Source: Paraburkholderia sp.
GTDB lineage: Bacteria; Pseudomonadota; Gammaproteobacteria; Burkholderiales; Burkholderiaceae
DNA length: 64,000 bases
Direction of reading: 5' to 3'
Assembly: GCF_028283785.1 (NCBI RefSeq)
Contig: NZ_JAPWKB010000008.1
Coordinates: 248,001 to 312,000, forward strand
The notes under the pieces are model-generated. The model saw only the letters and a program-made list of their open reading frames with translations. It was not told where the DNA came from and did no database searches. Below, piece after piece: positions 36,583 through 45,166 of this stretch (position 1 is the stretch's first letter; every line of letters starts with the position of its first letter). The position numbers and the translations under genes were made by a program.

Positions 36583-37437
36583 GTGATAGCCATTACTGGG
36601 GCCAATGGAAATCTTGGGCGACTGGTTGTCAAAGGTCTTCTTCAAGTCGTCGCCGCCAACCAGATCATCGCGGCAGTCCGGAGCCCTGAAAAGGCCGGGG
36701 ACTTGCGCGCCCTCGGCGTCCAGATACGCGAGGCAGATTACGATCGTCCCGAAACGCTTGTCGAAGCGTTCAATGGGGTCGAGCAATTGTTGCTTATCTC
36801 GGCTGTACAGCCAGGGGAACGATTTCGGCAGCATCGGGCTGCGATAGACGCCGCCATGCGAACGGGCGTCAAGCTGATTGTCTATACCAGCATGCTACGC
36901 GCCGACACGTCCAATCTAATTCTTGCCGACGAGCACAACCGGACCGAAACGTATTTGAAAAGCACTGGCGTGGACTTCGTGGTGTTACGAAATGGTTGGT
37001 ACATCGAGAACCATACCGACGGCCTTGCCACAGCTCTCGCCAATTCGGCAATCAACGGCAGCGCGGGACAAGGTCGATTTGCCTCTGCGTCGCGCGCCGA
37101 TTACGCAGATGCGGCAGTGACGGTCCTCTCGCAACCCGGTCACGCCAACCAGACTTACGAGTTGGCGGGAGATCAAGCCTATTCGCTGGCAGAACTGGCC
37201 GAGGAAGTGTCGAAGCAGACAGGCCGAACGATCGTATATAACCACTTGCCAGCCGCCGATTATGAGGCCGCGCCAATGGGCTTTGGTCTGCCGAAGATGA
37301 TTGCCGATGTCGTCGTTGATGCAGACCTCAAAGCATCGGTAGGCGAACTGGACAGCGCCTCCCGCGATCTTTCCAGACTTCTCGGACGAAGCACGACGAC
37401 GCTGGCCGAGGCGGTCAAGGCGGCGTTGAAGGGCTGA
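36583..37437 (+). CDS. NmrA-like NAD(P)H-dependent reductase (QOR2/YtfG type)
   Basis: With the GTG start at 36583 and AGGAAA eight bases before it, the protein has 284 residues, close to the 286 of E. coli YtfG. The Rossmann motif ITGANGNLGRLV is at the N-terminus. Family elements follow: AAVRSPEKAGDLRALGVQIREADYD, LLISAV, YTSMLRADTS, and VLRNGWYIEN. Members reduce quinones with NADPH or act as redox sensors. An upstream extension of 32 residues lacks homology. A strong hairpin follows the gene, so it is monocistronic. Confidence 0.88.
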   Translation: MIAITGANGNLGRLVVKGLLQVVAANQIIAAVRSPEKAGDLRALGVQIREADYDRPETLVEAFNGVEQLLLISAVQPGERFRQHRAAIDAAMRTGVKLIVYTSMLRADTSNLILADEHNRTETYLKSTGVDFVVLRNGWYIENHTDGLATALANSAINGSAGQGRFASASRADYADAAVTVLSQPGHANQTYELAGDQAYSLAELAEEVSKQTGRTIVYNHLPAADYEAAPMGFGLPKMIADVVVDADLKASVGELDSASRDLSRLLGRSTTTLAEAVKAALKG

Positions 37438-37460
37438 CTGGTACCGACGCCAGGCTGGAA

Positions 37461-37494
37461 AACGAAGTGCCCCGACAATGCAGGGCACTTCGTT
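37461..37494 (+). terminator. Strong hairpin after the NmrA-like gene
   Basis: AACGAAGTGCCC (37461-37472) and GGGCACTTCGTT (37483-37494) form a perfect 12-bp stem with a 10-nt loop, 24 bp after the stop codon. The following bases (CGATTAAAG) have no long T-run, so it may act as a bidirectional or mRNA-end stabilising hairpin as well as a terminator. Confidence 0.7.
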
Positions 37495-37534
37495 CGATTA
37501 AAGCCGCGAACCGTGCGGATAAAGTGCTTGTTCA

Positions 37535-37558
37535 TATCTCTGGCTTTAGTCAGAGATA
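37535..37558. repeat. Inverted repeat in the 37438-37844 intergenic region
   Basis: TATCTCTG (37535-37542) and CAGAGATA (37551-37558) form an 8-bp dyad with an 8-bp spacer. The 407-bp gap around it has no gene; it holds the hairpin at 37461-37494, this dyad and, presumably, the promoter of the AhpD-like operon downstream. It could be an operator or a second terminator. Confidence 0.4.
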
Positions 37559-37844
37559 GTGAGTTCGTCAACATCCAGATTTCAGCGGATGGATTGTTCG
37601 ATTGTTGGCGATCTGGGCAAGCTCGCCCACTGTCTCAAACTGGCCGGACCCAGAAGTTAGCGCTCGGTCGGCGAGCCGATGACCTGCCCCTCTGCGGCGG
37701 GTCTCCGCAACCGACCCCGAGCGGTCTATGACGCCCCCCTCGCTTTATGCCTGCCAGGAATGACTGTTATCGACGGCTCCTGCCTTCTTCGAACGGGCGC
37801 TGACCTTCATCATTTGCTCACCGTCAACCAACAGGAGCAAAACG

Positions 37845-38411
37845 ATGAGCAACTTCCAAACCTACACGATCGATAACGCACCGGCCGCCTCGAAGACCAG
37901 CCTCGAAGACACGAAGCGGGCCTTTGGCTTCGTTCCCAACCTGCAGGCGCATATGGCGGAATCGCCCGCGTTGCTGGCCGGTTACTCGGCGCTGTGGGAC
38001 CTGTTCTCGAAAAGCACGCTGACGCCGCACGAACAGCAGGTCGTCTACCTGACCTCGAACTTCGAGAACAACTGCCACTACTGCATGGCCGGTCACAGCA
38101 CGCTGGCGAAGATGATCAAGATGGACGCAGGCGTGATCGCCGCGCTGCGCACCGGTACACCGCTGCCCGATGCAAAGCTCGAAGCGTTGCATCGTTTCAC
38201 GACGCTCGTGGTGCGTGAACGGGGCTTCGTCCCGGACGCCGATGTCGATGCTTTTCTCGCCGCTGGCTACACCCGTCAGAACGTCCTCGAAGTGATTCTG
38301 GGCGTGGCGACCAAGGTGATGAGCAACTACACCAACCACATCGTCCACACCGAACTCGACGGCTTCATGGCCGGTAACGAGTGGACCAAACCGGTCGCTG
38401 TCGCTGCGTAA
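37845..38411 (+). CDS. AhpD-like carboxymuconolactone decarboxylase family protein
   Basis: The 188-residue protein carries the alkylhydroperoxidase D core with a CxxC redox pair (CHYCMAGH) in the correct helix, followed by HSTLAK. The first part (FGFVPNLQAHMAESPALLAGY) matches the peroxidase-related family of the CMD superfamily. It should reduce peroxides or act as a thiol reductase. An AGGAG site precedes the ATG. It is the first of a three-gene group with a crotonase and a peroxiredoxin (67-bp and 55-bp spacers), which suggests oxidative or electrophile stress handling. Confidence 0.88.
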   Translation: MSNFQTYTIDNAPAASKTSLEDTKRAFGFVPNLQAHMAESPALLAGYSALWDLFSKSTLTPHEQQVVYLTSNFENNCHYCMAGHSTLAKMIKMDAGVIAALRTGTPLPDAKLEALHRFTTLVVRERGFVPDADVDAFLAAGYTRQNVLEVILGVATKVMSNYTNHIVHTELDGFMAGNEWTKPVAVAA

Positions 38412-38478
38412 GCCATAGACGACTTCGGGAGCCCCGGCGGCTCCCGTCCAATCCCATATCGATGACCGAGAAACCGAA

Positions 38479-39255
38479 ATGTCCACGTTCGACCGCTATA
38501 AAAACGCCTACTCCAACGCTACGCTGACCCGCTCGCCGGACGGCGTGCTCGAAGTCCGGTTCCATACCGACGGTGCGAAGCTCGTCTTCAACGGCCATAC
38601 GCATACACAGTTCACCGATATGTTCCACCAGATCGGCGAAGACCCGGATAACCGCGTGGTCATCCTGACCGGTAGCGGCGACGCATTCATGGACGCGATT
38701 TCGCCGGACGGCTTCGATTTCTTCACGCCGCGTGGCTACGACAAGATCTTCCGCGAAGGGCGCAAGATTTTGATGAACATCCTGGACATCGAAGTGCCGA
38801 TGATCGCCGCGCTGAACGGCCCGGTCCTGCTGCATTCGGAATACGTCCTGCTGTGCGACATCGTGGTGGCGACGCCCGAGACGGTGTTCCAGGACATGCC
38901 GCACGCCGCATTCGGTATCGCGCCCAATGATGGCGTCCATCTGCTCTGGCCGGAAATGATCGGCAGCATTCGCGGCCGGTACTTCGTGCTCACGCAACAA
39001 AAGCTCGATGCCGCGGAAGCCAGGTCGCTGGGTGTAGTCAATGAGATCGTGCCTGCGGATCAACTGCTGGCTCGTGCGCATGCCATCGCCGCGACTATCG
39101 CAAAGCAGCCGCCGCTCACCACCAAATACACCCGCATCGGCCTCACCCAGCGCCTGCGTCGCGTGATCGACGAAGGCATCGGCTACGGCCTCGCGCTCGA
39201 AGGTATCACCGCAGCCGAAGTAGCGCGCATGGCAGCAGCGCAAAACGCTGCCTGA
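38479..39255 (+). CDS. Crotonase superfamily protein, 6-oxocamphor hydrolase-like
   Basis: The 258-residue crotonase-fold protein keeps the oxyanion-hole region (VVILTGSGDAFM) and has the blocks VPMIAALNGPV, FQDMPHAAFGIAPNDGVHLLWPEMIGSIRGRYFVLT and a C-terminal RLRRVI helix. The two histidines in MPH and GVH and the spacing match beta-diketone hydrolases such as 6-oxocamphor hydrolase better than enoyl-CoA hydratases, which have Glu pairs. It could cleave a cyclic or linear 1,3-diketone by retro-Claisen chemistry. No CoA ligase or beta-oxidation gene is adjacent, which supports a non-CoA role. It lies between AhpD-like and AhpC-like genes. Confidence 0.75.
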   Translation: MSTFDRYKNAYSNATLTRSPDGVLEVRFHTDGAKLVFNGHTHTQFTDMFHQIGEDPDNRVVILTGSGDAFMDAISPDGFDFFTPRGYDKIFREGRKILMNILDIEVPMIAALNGPVLLHSEYVLLCDIVVATPETVFQDMPHAAFGIAPNDGVHLLWPEMIGSIRGRYFVLTQQKLDAAEARSLGVVNEIVPADQLLARAHAIAATIAKQPPLTTKYTRIGLTQRLRRVIDEGIGYGLALEGITAAEVARMAAAQNAA

Positions 39256-39310
39256 ATCCACTGACTTGTTAATTCCTCAATTCCTTTATTCCTCTCGACG
39301 GAGAACACTC

Positions 39311-39982
39311 ATGTCACTTCAAGACAAACTCGACGCATTCCGGGCCGACTTCAAAGCAGGCAAGCCACCGTTCAACGCGCCCCCGGAAATTCATCCGGTG
39401 ATGGAGCGCGCCACGGCAGCGCTGATTGCGAGCGGTCAGGCGGGCCGCGCGATCAAGGCGGGCGACCGCGCGCCGCATTTCAACCTGAAAGATCAGAACG
39501 GCAACGACGTGTCTTCCGCAGCGTTGCTGGTGAAGGGCCCGCTGGTCGTGACGTTCTATCGCGGCGTCTGGTGCCCGTATTGCAATATCGAGTTGCAGGC
39601 GATCAACGAAGTGCTGCCGGAGATTCAGGCCTACGGCGCGAACGTCGTGGCGATCTCGCCGCAGACGCCGGTCAATAGCCGCAAGTCCGTACGCACCAAC
39701 GAACTCGGCTTCCCGGTGCTGAGCGACGTGAACGGTCAGACGGGCGCTGACTTTGGATTGCGCTTCGCGTTGCCCGACTATCTGGTCGAGTTGTACAAGA
39801 ACCTGAAGAACGATTTGCCGGCGTTTAACAACGACCCAAGCTGGACTTTGCCGATGCCCGCGCGCTACGTCATCGGACAGGATGGCATCGTGCTGTATTC
39901 CGAAGTCAACCCGGACTACACGCGTCGTCCCGACCCGTCGGACATGTTCCCGGTTCTGGAAAAAGCGACGGCCAGCGCCTGA
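39311..39982 (+). CDS. AhpC/TSA-like peroxiredoxin family protein
   Basis: The 223-residue protein has a thioredoxin-like fold with VVTFYRGVWCPYCNIELQA, so an active-site CPYC pair, as in the atypical peroxiredoxin-like AhpC/TSA subgroup. The helical N-terminal segment of about 55 residues is typical of the family. A GGAGA ribosome site lies before ATG 39311; the frame extends 15 residues upstream without support. It completes the AhpD-crotonase-AhpC group and is followed by a Rho-independent terminator, which marks the operon end. It probably reduces peroxides with thioredoxin or the AhpD-like partner. Confidence 0.88.
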   Translation: MSLQDKLDAFRADFKAGKPPFNAPPEIHPVMERATAALIASGQAGRAIKAGDRAPHFNLKDQNGNDVSSAALLVKGPLVVTFYRGVWCPYCNIELQAINEVLPEIQAYGANVVAISPQTPVNSRKSVRTNELGFPVLSDVNGQTGADFGLRFALPDYLVELYKNLKNDLPAFNNDPSWTLPMPARYVIGQDGIVLYSEVNPDYTRRPDPSDMFPVLEKATASA

Positions 39983-40006
39983 GCCTTATCGCTCAACGCT
40001 CAACGC

Positions 40007-40035
40007 GCCGCGCCGGAGAACCCGGCGCGGCTTTT
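40007..40035 (+). terminator. Rho-independent terminator
   Basis: GCCGCGCCGG (40007-40016) pairs perfectly with CCGGCGCGGC (40022-40031) around a 5-nt loop, followed by TTTT. It begins 24 bp after the peroxiredoxin stop and precedes the SDR gene, so that gene must have its own start signals in the 30-bp gap or read through. Confidence 0.85.
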
Positions 40036-40065
40036 CGATTTCTTCTGGTTCGTAAAGGACATTTG

Positions 40066-40782
40066 ATGACACAGCGTACATTTCTCGTAACCGGCGCGAC
40101 CCAGGGCATTGGCCTCGCGTTGACAGAACGGCTGATTGCCGACGGACACCATGTGGTGGGTCTCGCGCGCGAAGCACGCGATTTTCCGGGCGAACTGGTC
40201 CGCGTCGATCTGGCCGACCATGCCGCAACGGGTGCGGTGCTCGATGATCTGGTGCGTCGTCACGCGTTCGACGGCGTGGTGAACAATGTCGCGCTGGTCA
40301 GACCTCAGCGTCTGGGTGAAGTCGTGCTCAACGATCTCGACGACGTCCTCGCGCTGAATCTTCACCCTGCCGTGCAGACCGTTCAGGCGCTGCTTCCCGG
40401 TATGCGGGCGCGCGGCTGGGGACGCGTCGTGAACATCTCCAGCCTGACGATTCTCGGCATGACGCAGCGCACGGCCTATGCCGCGGCGAAAGCAGCGCTG
40501 GTGAGTTTTGCCCGTTCGTGGGCACTGGAACTGGCTGACACGGGCATTACGGTGAATGCCGTCGCGCCAGGTCCGACAGAGACCGTGCTGTTTCGGGCGA
40601 ACAATCCGCCGGGGAGCGAGGGCGAGAAGCGGTATCTGGCCTCAGTGCCCATGGGTCGCTTCGGCAAGCCTCATGAAATTGCCGCGGCGATCGAATTTCT
40701 GCTTTCTGACGCGGCCGCTTTCATGACCGGTCAAACGCTGTACGTCGACGGCGGAGCATCAATCGGCAAGCTCGCTTTCTGA
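40066..40782 (+). CDS. SDR family oxidoreductase (classical)
   Basis: The 238-residue short-chain dehydrogenase has TGATQGIG at residues 8-15, NNVAL replacing NNAG, catalytic Ser in VVNISS, and YAAAK (Tyr-Lys pair). The C-terminus (DAAAFMTGQTLYVDGG) is that of FabG-like enzymes. Start ATG 40066 follows AAAGGA; a TTG one codon earlier is less likely. It lies just after the terminator of the previous operon. The last 24 bp overlap the convergent LysR gene. Substrate unknown. Confidence 0.9.
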   Translation: MTQRTFLVTGATQGIGLALTERLIADGHHVVGLAREARDFPGELVRVDLADHAATGAVLDDLVRRHAFDGVVNNVALVRPQRLGEVVLNDLDDVLALNLHPAVQTVQALLPGMRARGWGRVVNISSLTILGMTQRTAYAAAKAALVSFARSWALELADTGITVNAVAPGPTETVLFRANNPPGSEGEKRYLASVPMGRFGKPHEIAAAIEFLLSDAAAFMTGQTLYVDGGASIGKLAF

Positions 40783-41691
40783 GGACGTGCCGCCCGGGCT
40801 ACTGCCAGCGGAACCAAGTATCTCTTCCACGAACGCGACGAAGGCCCGCGCCTTCGCGCTCACCAGGCGCCCGGCCGGGAAGACTGCCCACAGGTCAATC
40901 GACGGCAACTCCCAGTCGGTCAGTACCGACCGAACCGTGCCGTCGGCGAGTTCCGGAGAAAACATCCATTCCGATGCGATCGCAAGGCCCAGGTCGCCGA
41001 GTACCGTCGTACGCATCCCTTCAGCAGCGCTCACGCTGACGCGCCCGGAGACGACCACGGCCACCTCCTTGCCGTGCTGGCTAAATGCCCACGACTCACC
41101 ACCGCCGCGCAACGAATACACGATCACCTGATGCTGACTGAGGTCCGCAGGCGTCTTCGGCACGCCGGCTTCGGCGAGATACGCGGGCGTGCCGACAACC
41201 AGCCGGCGGCTTTGTGCAATGCGGCGTGCGGTCATGGCCGAATCGTCGAGCGATCCCATGCGCAACGCGACATCCACGCCTTTTTCAAGCAAGTCGATGG
41301 TGCGATCGTCCAGCACGATATCGATCTGCAGGTTAGGGTGCCGGTCGAGAAAGATCTTGAGCGCGGGGAGGATGTGCAGGCGCGCGAATGTCACCGCGGC
41401 ACTGATGCGAAGCACGCCGGACAGCCCGGTAGACGCGTCGCGCGCGACATGCTCGGCAAGGTCGACTTCTTCGATTGCGCGCCGCGCGTGCTCGTAGAAC
41501 CGCTGACCTGCATCGGTTGGCGTGAGGCCGCGTGTCGAGCGCAGCAGGAGTCGCACGCCAAGCCGCTCTTCGAGTTGTGCAATCGACTTCGAGACGGCCG
41601 GTTGCCCAAGTTTGAGTCGCTTTGCGGCTGCCGAGAACGAGCCCGCCTCCACTACGCTGACGTATGTTTCCATTGCTGCCATCCGGTCCAT
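40759..41691 (-). CDS. LysR family regulator (convergent with the SDR gene)
   Basis: With the start MDRMAAMETYVSVVEAGS (AGGGAGAAG upstream) the protein has 310 residues, the normal LysR length. The HTH reads SFSAAAKRLKLGQPAVSKSIAQLEERLG, and the effector domain follows (VLRISAAVTFARLHILPAL, DLGLAIASEWMF). This is the CrgA-like subgroup that often regulates redox genes. Its target is unclear: the neighbour on the 5' side is the GST gene, divergent across 243 bp, which is a good candidate. The 53-residue upstream extension of the frame was rejected. Confidence 0.9.
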   Translation of the reverse strand: MDRMAAMETYVSVVEAGSFSAAAKRLKLGQPAVSKSIAQLEERLGVRLLLRSTRGLTPTDAGQRFYEHARRAIEEVDLAEHVARDASTGLSGVLRISAAVTFARLHILPALKIFLDRHPNLQIDIVLDDRTIDLLEKGVDVALRMGSLDDSAMTARRIAQSRRLVVGTPAYLAEAGVPKTPADLSQHQVIVYSLRGGGESWAFSQHGKEVAVVVSGRVSVSAAEGMRTTVLGDLGLAIASEWMFSPELADGTVRSVLTDWELPSIDLWAVFPAGRLVSAKARAFVAFVEEILGSAGSSPGGTSSESELAD

Positions 41692-41934
41692 GCCGCTGCT
41701 TCTCCCTGAAGGACTGTGAAGTCCGTATCGTCGCTGAGATGTTTTCAGCCGGAAGTCTATCGCGTCACAACCCGGTCGGTGGAATTGCCGGTGTCGAGGC
41801 GAGAGGTCGAGAGTCATCAGGTCATTCCTCGCGGGAATAGTGCTTATCACTCCGGCCGGACTTCACCGGATGTCGAATGCCACGCAAAGTTCGTCTCACG
41901 TCAAGCCGACATCTCTGTTGAAGGATTACACGCC

Positions 41935-42564
41935 ATGTATCACGTTTATGCATTCGCTACGCCCAATTCCGTTAAGGTGCCGATCGCACTCGAAGAACTC
42001 GGAATCGACTACACGCTGCATGCTGTCAACGTTCGAAAGGGCGAGCAGAAGAGCGATGCATTTCTCGCACTGAATGCCAACGGGAAGGTGCCGGTACTGA
42101 CCACCGACGACCGCGATTTCACGCTGACCGAGTCTGCGGCCATCCTTGTCTATCTCGCCGAGAAGCACGGCAAGCTACTCTCGCAAGACCCGGTGCGCCG
42201 GGCGCGCACGTTTGAACAACTGTTCGTACATGCTTCAGGGTTGAGCCCGGCCTTCGGACAGGCGGGCTACTTTCTGAAATTCGCACCGGAGGTTATGCCG
42301 CACGCCATCGAGCGCTTTTCCGGCGAGGCGAACCGTCAATTGAAACTGCTCGACGCGATCCTTGCCGGGCAGCCGTTCGTCGCGGGCGACGAATATTCAA
42401 TCGCGGATATCGCGCACTTCGGATGGATATGGAGACGCGCCTTTCCGAACCTGACGCTGGATGACACGCCCCATGTGCGACGCTGGTACGACGCGATGCT
42501 TGCGCGCCCGGCAACGGGAAGGGCCATCGAGAAACTCGAACTGCTTGCGAAAGAGAACGGTTGA
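41935..42564 (+). CDS. Glutathione S-transferase family protein
   Basis: The 209-residue protein has a thioredoxin-like domain (MYHVYAFATPNSVKVPIALEEL, GKVPVL, LTESAAILVYLA) and an all-helical C-terminal domain (YSIADIAHFGW). It fits the GST family closest to YghU/Ure2p-like or theta-like enzymes (ATPNS.KV...EE). A GAAGGA site is found before ATG 41935; the ORF has 73 additional upstream residues without homology. It is divergent from the LysR gene and may be controlled by it. Role: conjugation or reduction of electrophiles with glutathione. Confidence 0.9.
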   Translation: MYHVYAFATPNSVKVPIALEELGIDYTLHAVNVRKGEQKSDAFLALNANGKVPVLTTDDRDFTLTESAAILVYLAEKHGKLLSQDPVRRARTFEQLFVHASGLSPAFGQAGYFLKFAPEVMPHAIERFSGEANRQLKLLDAILAGQPFVAGDEYSIADIAHFGWIWRRAFPNLTLDDTPHVRRWYDAMLARPATGRAIEKLELLAKENG

Positions 42565-42949
42565 GCGGATTTGAGCACGCTCGATCAAGCCTGTCCTTGG
42601 TGACGCAATCGTCAAGGTTGCGCCTGAGCCTTTCGACGGCCGGCTCCTTATCGTCGAGCCCAGCGAAAAACAGCAGCTTGCCCGCGGCGGCCGCAAACGC
42701 TGCCGCCTCAGTGCGCGCGTCAGCGGCCTTTCGCAGCGGCCCGCCGACGGAGCCGTTCCTCGCGCCGAAAGAGGGCGTGGGCCGGTCTGCTACGATCACT
42801 GCGCTACAATTGCGTGTGTAAGTATGCCTGGCGTATCGGCCATGGCATTTCACTGCTCAGCAGTCAGTTCGCCGACGCGAAGCCCAGTCAGGCAGCACGG
42901 CCTTTTCCGATCAACGACTGGCGCTTTCGGTCAGAAAGGAATATACGCG
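42565..42949. other. Intergenic region of 385 bp without a confident gene
   Basis: No plus-strand gene is supported. On the minus strand one frame (42853-42570) has coding-like third positions and a segment GKLLFFAGLDDKEPAVERLR, but it has no family match, no clear ribosome site, and runs on antisense through the GST gene. It may be a fragment of a lost gene. The promoter of the PH-domain gene should lie near 42870-42930. Confidence 0.4.
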
Positions 42950-43417
42950 ATGGTTAATCAGGTGATTTTCCGCGGAGCGCCGTCGCAGGTCTGCAACCTT
43001 CCCGCGCTCCTGAAGGGGGGCGTCGTCATGGCGCTGATTGGCTGTGTGCATCTCCTGGCGACGAACGCTTTCCCGTTTCAGTGGAATCTGCTGCTTGCAC
43101 AAGCCGGCGCCGTTTTGATCGGAATCGGTTTGCCCTTCGTCAAGACAGCGTTCACCCGAATCGACATCGATACCACCCGAATTACCTGGACGCAGGGCAT
43201 CCTGCATCGCCGTGCATCGACTCTCGATCTTTCCCGAATTCAATGCATCACCTTGATCCACCCATGGTGGCAACGCCTGTTCGGCACCGGCACGATCATC
43301 CTGACGACCACCGATGCCGTTCATCCCGTGAGGCGTTTGCCGGCGATCAGCAACGCGGATCAGCTGTGCCAGAGGCTCGACGAGGCGATGCATCAGGAAC
43401 GCCGCATTCCCGCATAG
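42950..43417 (+). CDS. PH-domain (bPH2/YdbS-like) membrane protein
   Basis: The 155-residue protein has two hydrophobic helices (about residues 23-40 and 46-65), followed by a bacterial PH-like domain. The DTTRITWTQGILHRRASTLDLSRIQ stretch is diagnostic of the YdbS/bPH2 family. AGAAAGGA precedes ATG 42950; upstream residues in the same frame are unrelated. Function is unknown. It is a single gene between the GST and the convergent MerR gene. Confidence 0.82.
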   Translation: MVNQVIFRGAPSQVCNLPALLKGGVVMALIGCVHLLATNAFPFQWNLLLAQAGAVLIGIGLPFVKTAFTRIDIDTTRITWTQGILHRRASTLDLSRIQCITLIHPWWQRLFGTGTIILTTTDAVHPVRRLPAISNADQLCQRLDEAMHQERRIPA

Positions 43418-43505
43418 ATGAATGATCTGCACGCACCGGCTGCAGTCGGACCCACAACGGACCGTCGAGTCCGCCCGAAGTAGACGTTTGCGCCGCCGGC
43501 CAATC

Positions 43506-43883
43506 TCACGCCGCTATTTCCACTTCAATGCACTCGCTGCCAACTTTATCCAGGGCGTTGAGCAGCCCCGCGCGTAGTGCGTGCAACGCGTTGCTTTTGT
43601 CGTCAAGTTCTTTGAGCTTGGTCTGTAGACATGCAATCTTCTGCGCGGTATCAAAACTCGGGCTATCCCACACACCGATGACATCGCGAATTTCCGCCAG
43701 TGTGAAGCCCAGCGCCTTGGCATGGCCGACTAGACGAATCCGCTGCAACGAGAGTGCGGAATAGCGTTTGTAGGTATTCGTCGCGTGAGGTTGCGTTGGC
43801 TTGTCCAGCAGTCCCATTCTCTCGTAGTAGCGAACCGTGTCGCGAGAAACGCCTGCCTGCTTGCATAGTTCGCCAATGCGCAT
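43506..43883 (-). CDS. MerR family transcriptional regulator
   Basis: The 125-residue protein starts MRIGELCKQAGVSRDTVRYYERMGLL, the MerR winged helix, and has a dimerisation helix at 80-115. It has only isolated cysteines, not the C-x-C or paired arrangement of metal sensors, so it may respond to an organic or redox signal. The divergent SDR gene and the MerR-type promoter between them suggest that this regulator activates the SDR. Length is at the short end of the family, as for SoxR/CadR-sized proteins. Confidence 0.9.
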   Translation of the reverse strand: MRIGELCKQAGVSRDTVRYYERMGLLDKPTQPHATNTYKRYSALSLQRIRLVGHAKALGFTLAEIRDVIGVWDSPSFDTAQKIACLQTKLKELDDKSNALHALRAGLLNALDKVGSECIEVEIAA

Positions 43884-43920
43884 GCTGCCTCCATCCGAAG
43901 TCGTGAACCCACATTAGGAC

Positions 43921-43952
43921 TTGACCGTTGCCTATAGTCAACGGTTTACAGT
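43921..43952 (+). promoter_or_regulatory. MerR-type promoter with 20-bp spacer and dyad
   Basis: A -35 TTGACC (43921-43926) and a -10 TACAGT (43947-43952) are separated by 20 bp, too long for unaided RNA polymerase. A perfect dyad ACCGTTG-N8-CAACGGT (43924-43930 and 43939-43945) fills the spacer. This is the architecture that MerR proteins activate by DNA distortion. It points at the SDR gene, 31 bp downstream of the -10. Confidence 0.8.
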
Positions 43953-43982
43953 CCTATCCGTCTTCCACTCCCCCAGCAAGCC

Positions 43983-44825
43983 ATGACTAGCCGCTATGAT
44001 TTTCGCGGGAAGACCGCACTCATCACCGGCGCATCGTCCGGTATCGGACGCGCGTTCGCATTCGCCCTCGCCAGAGAAGGCGCCAAACTCCTGCTGGTGG
44101 CACGTTCACACGACACCCTGAGCGAACTCACAGCGGAATTACGACGCGACTATGCTTGCGACGCAGATTTTCTGACCGCCGACTTGAGTACTTCCGGTGC
44201 CGTAGACGCAATCGCCGCCTACCTCAATGCGTCAGGGAAGGTCGTCGATGTACTGGTCAACAACGCAGGTTTTGCGGCGTATGGGCGCTTCGAAGAAGTC
44301 CCGCTGTCGCGTCAACGCGATGAAGTTCTGGTGAACTGCATGGCACCGGTCGCGCTGACGCACCTCGTCTTGCCAGGGATGCTGAAGAAATCCGATGGTG
44401 TCATCCTCAACGTTGCATCGACGGCAGCGCTTCAGCCCGATCCCTACATGGCCGTCTACGGCGCGACGAAGGCGTTTCTGCTTTCGTTTTCCGAGGCCGT
44501 TTGGGCCGAGAACCGGCATCGAGGGGTCCGGGTAATCGCAGTGTGTCCGGGTGCGACGCAAACCGGGTTCTTTGATGTCGTCGGCGCTCAGGAGGCCGCT
44601 GTCGGGTCGCCGATGCCGATTGCGACAGTCATCCGGGATGCATTTTGGGCGTTGGATCGCAACAGGAGTCACCGGGTTGTGGGGATGAAAAACCGGCTCC
44701 TTGCCAATTTGCCGAGGCTATTGAGCCGTCAAGGCGCTGCGCGACTCGTCGAAAAAATCCTCAGGCCGCGGCAAGGTAAGGAGCTTGCGACAGGACATGC
44801 AATCGGCCAGGTTCCTCCCAGGTGA
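43983..44825 (+). CDS. SDR family oxidoreductase under the MerR-type promoter
   Basis: The 280-residue protein has TGASSGIG at about 16-23, NNAG, catalytic Ser in VASTAAL and YGATK. The C-terminal extension after residue 230 (RLLANLPRLLSRQGAARLVEKIL) is typical of DltE/YqjQ-like SDRs. It probably reduces an aldehyde or ketone produced under the condition sensed by the MerR protein. The ribosome site is weak (CCCAGCAAG), so induction strength would rest on the promoter. Confidence 0.9.
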   Translation: MTSRYDFRGKTALITGASSGIGRAFAFALAREGAKLLLVARSHDTLSELTAELRRDYACDADFLTADLSTSGAVDAIAAYLNASGKVVDVLVNNAGFAAYGRFEEVPLSRQRDEVLVNCMAPVALTHLVLPGMLKKSDGVILNVASTAALQPDPYMAVYGATKAFLLSFSEAVWAENRHRGVRVIAVCPGATQTGFFDVVGAQEAAVGSPMPIATVIRDAFWALDRNRSHRVVGMKNRLLANLPRLLSRQGAARLVEKILRPRQGKELATGHAIGQVPPR

Positions 44826-44881
44826 GCGACCGATAAAGCCGCGCTTTCGGCAAGTTGTTTTCTCAACGATTAATGCCGATT

Positions 44882-45166
44882 TCAGCGGCAGCGCCGAATG
44901 TCTCGAAGAGCGCGATGGTCGATTGAGTCTGGATAGGTACCGACCCGGCTTGGCATTCGATGCGAGTAGGCGTCCGCGAAAACATCCCATAAGACAGCGG
45001 CGCCGATTCCTTTCTTCTGGTGCTCCGGCAGAATGTAAAGGTGGTCGAGGAGCCCGTAGTTGTCCTCCGGCCGGATCAGGATAAAGCCTGCCTGAACACC
45101 ATCGACCTCTATCAATCGACACAGCGCAGGGCCGAACGACGCGAGGAAGCGCTGCCAGCTGCTCAC
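44882..45166 (-). pseudogene. GNAT acetyltransferase fragment
   Basis: The frame encodes the core of a GNAT domain: LCRLIEVDGVQAGFILIRPE, then LDHLYILPEHQKKGIGAAVL with the acetyl-CoA-binding pattern Q-x2-G-I-G. It has a GTG start without ribosome site, lacks the N-terminal strands, and the residues after DVFADAY do not match the family C-terminus. Upstream frame 45395-45170 does not supply the missing part. It is probably a truncated gene; an intact but divergent small acetyltransferase is less likely. Confidence 0.55.

Noticed and set aside
41691..41850. 53-residue N-terminal extension of the LysR protein
   Set aside because: LysR proteins start close to the HTH; the MDRMAAM start has a good ribosome site.
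42570..42853. Minus-strand frame antisense to the GST tail with coding-like bias
   Set aside because: No start signal and no family match; it runs on antisense through the GST gene. Kept only as a note on the gap.
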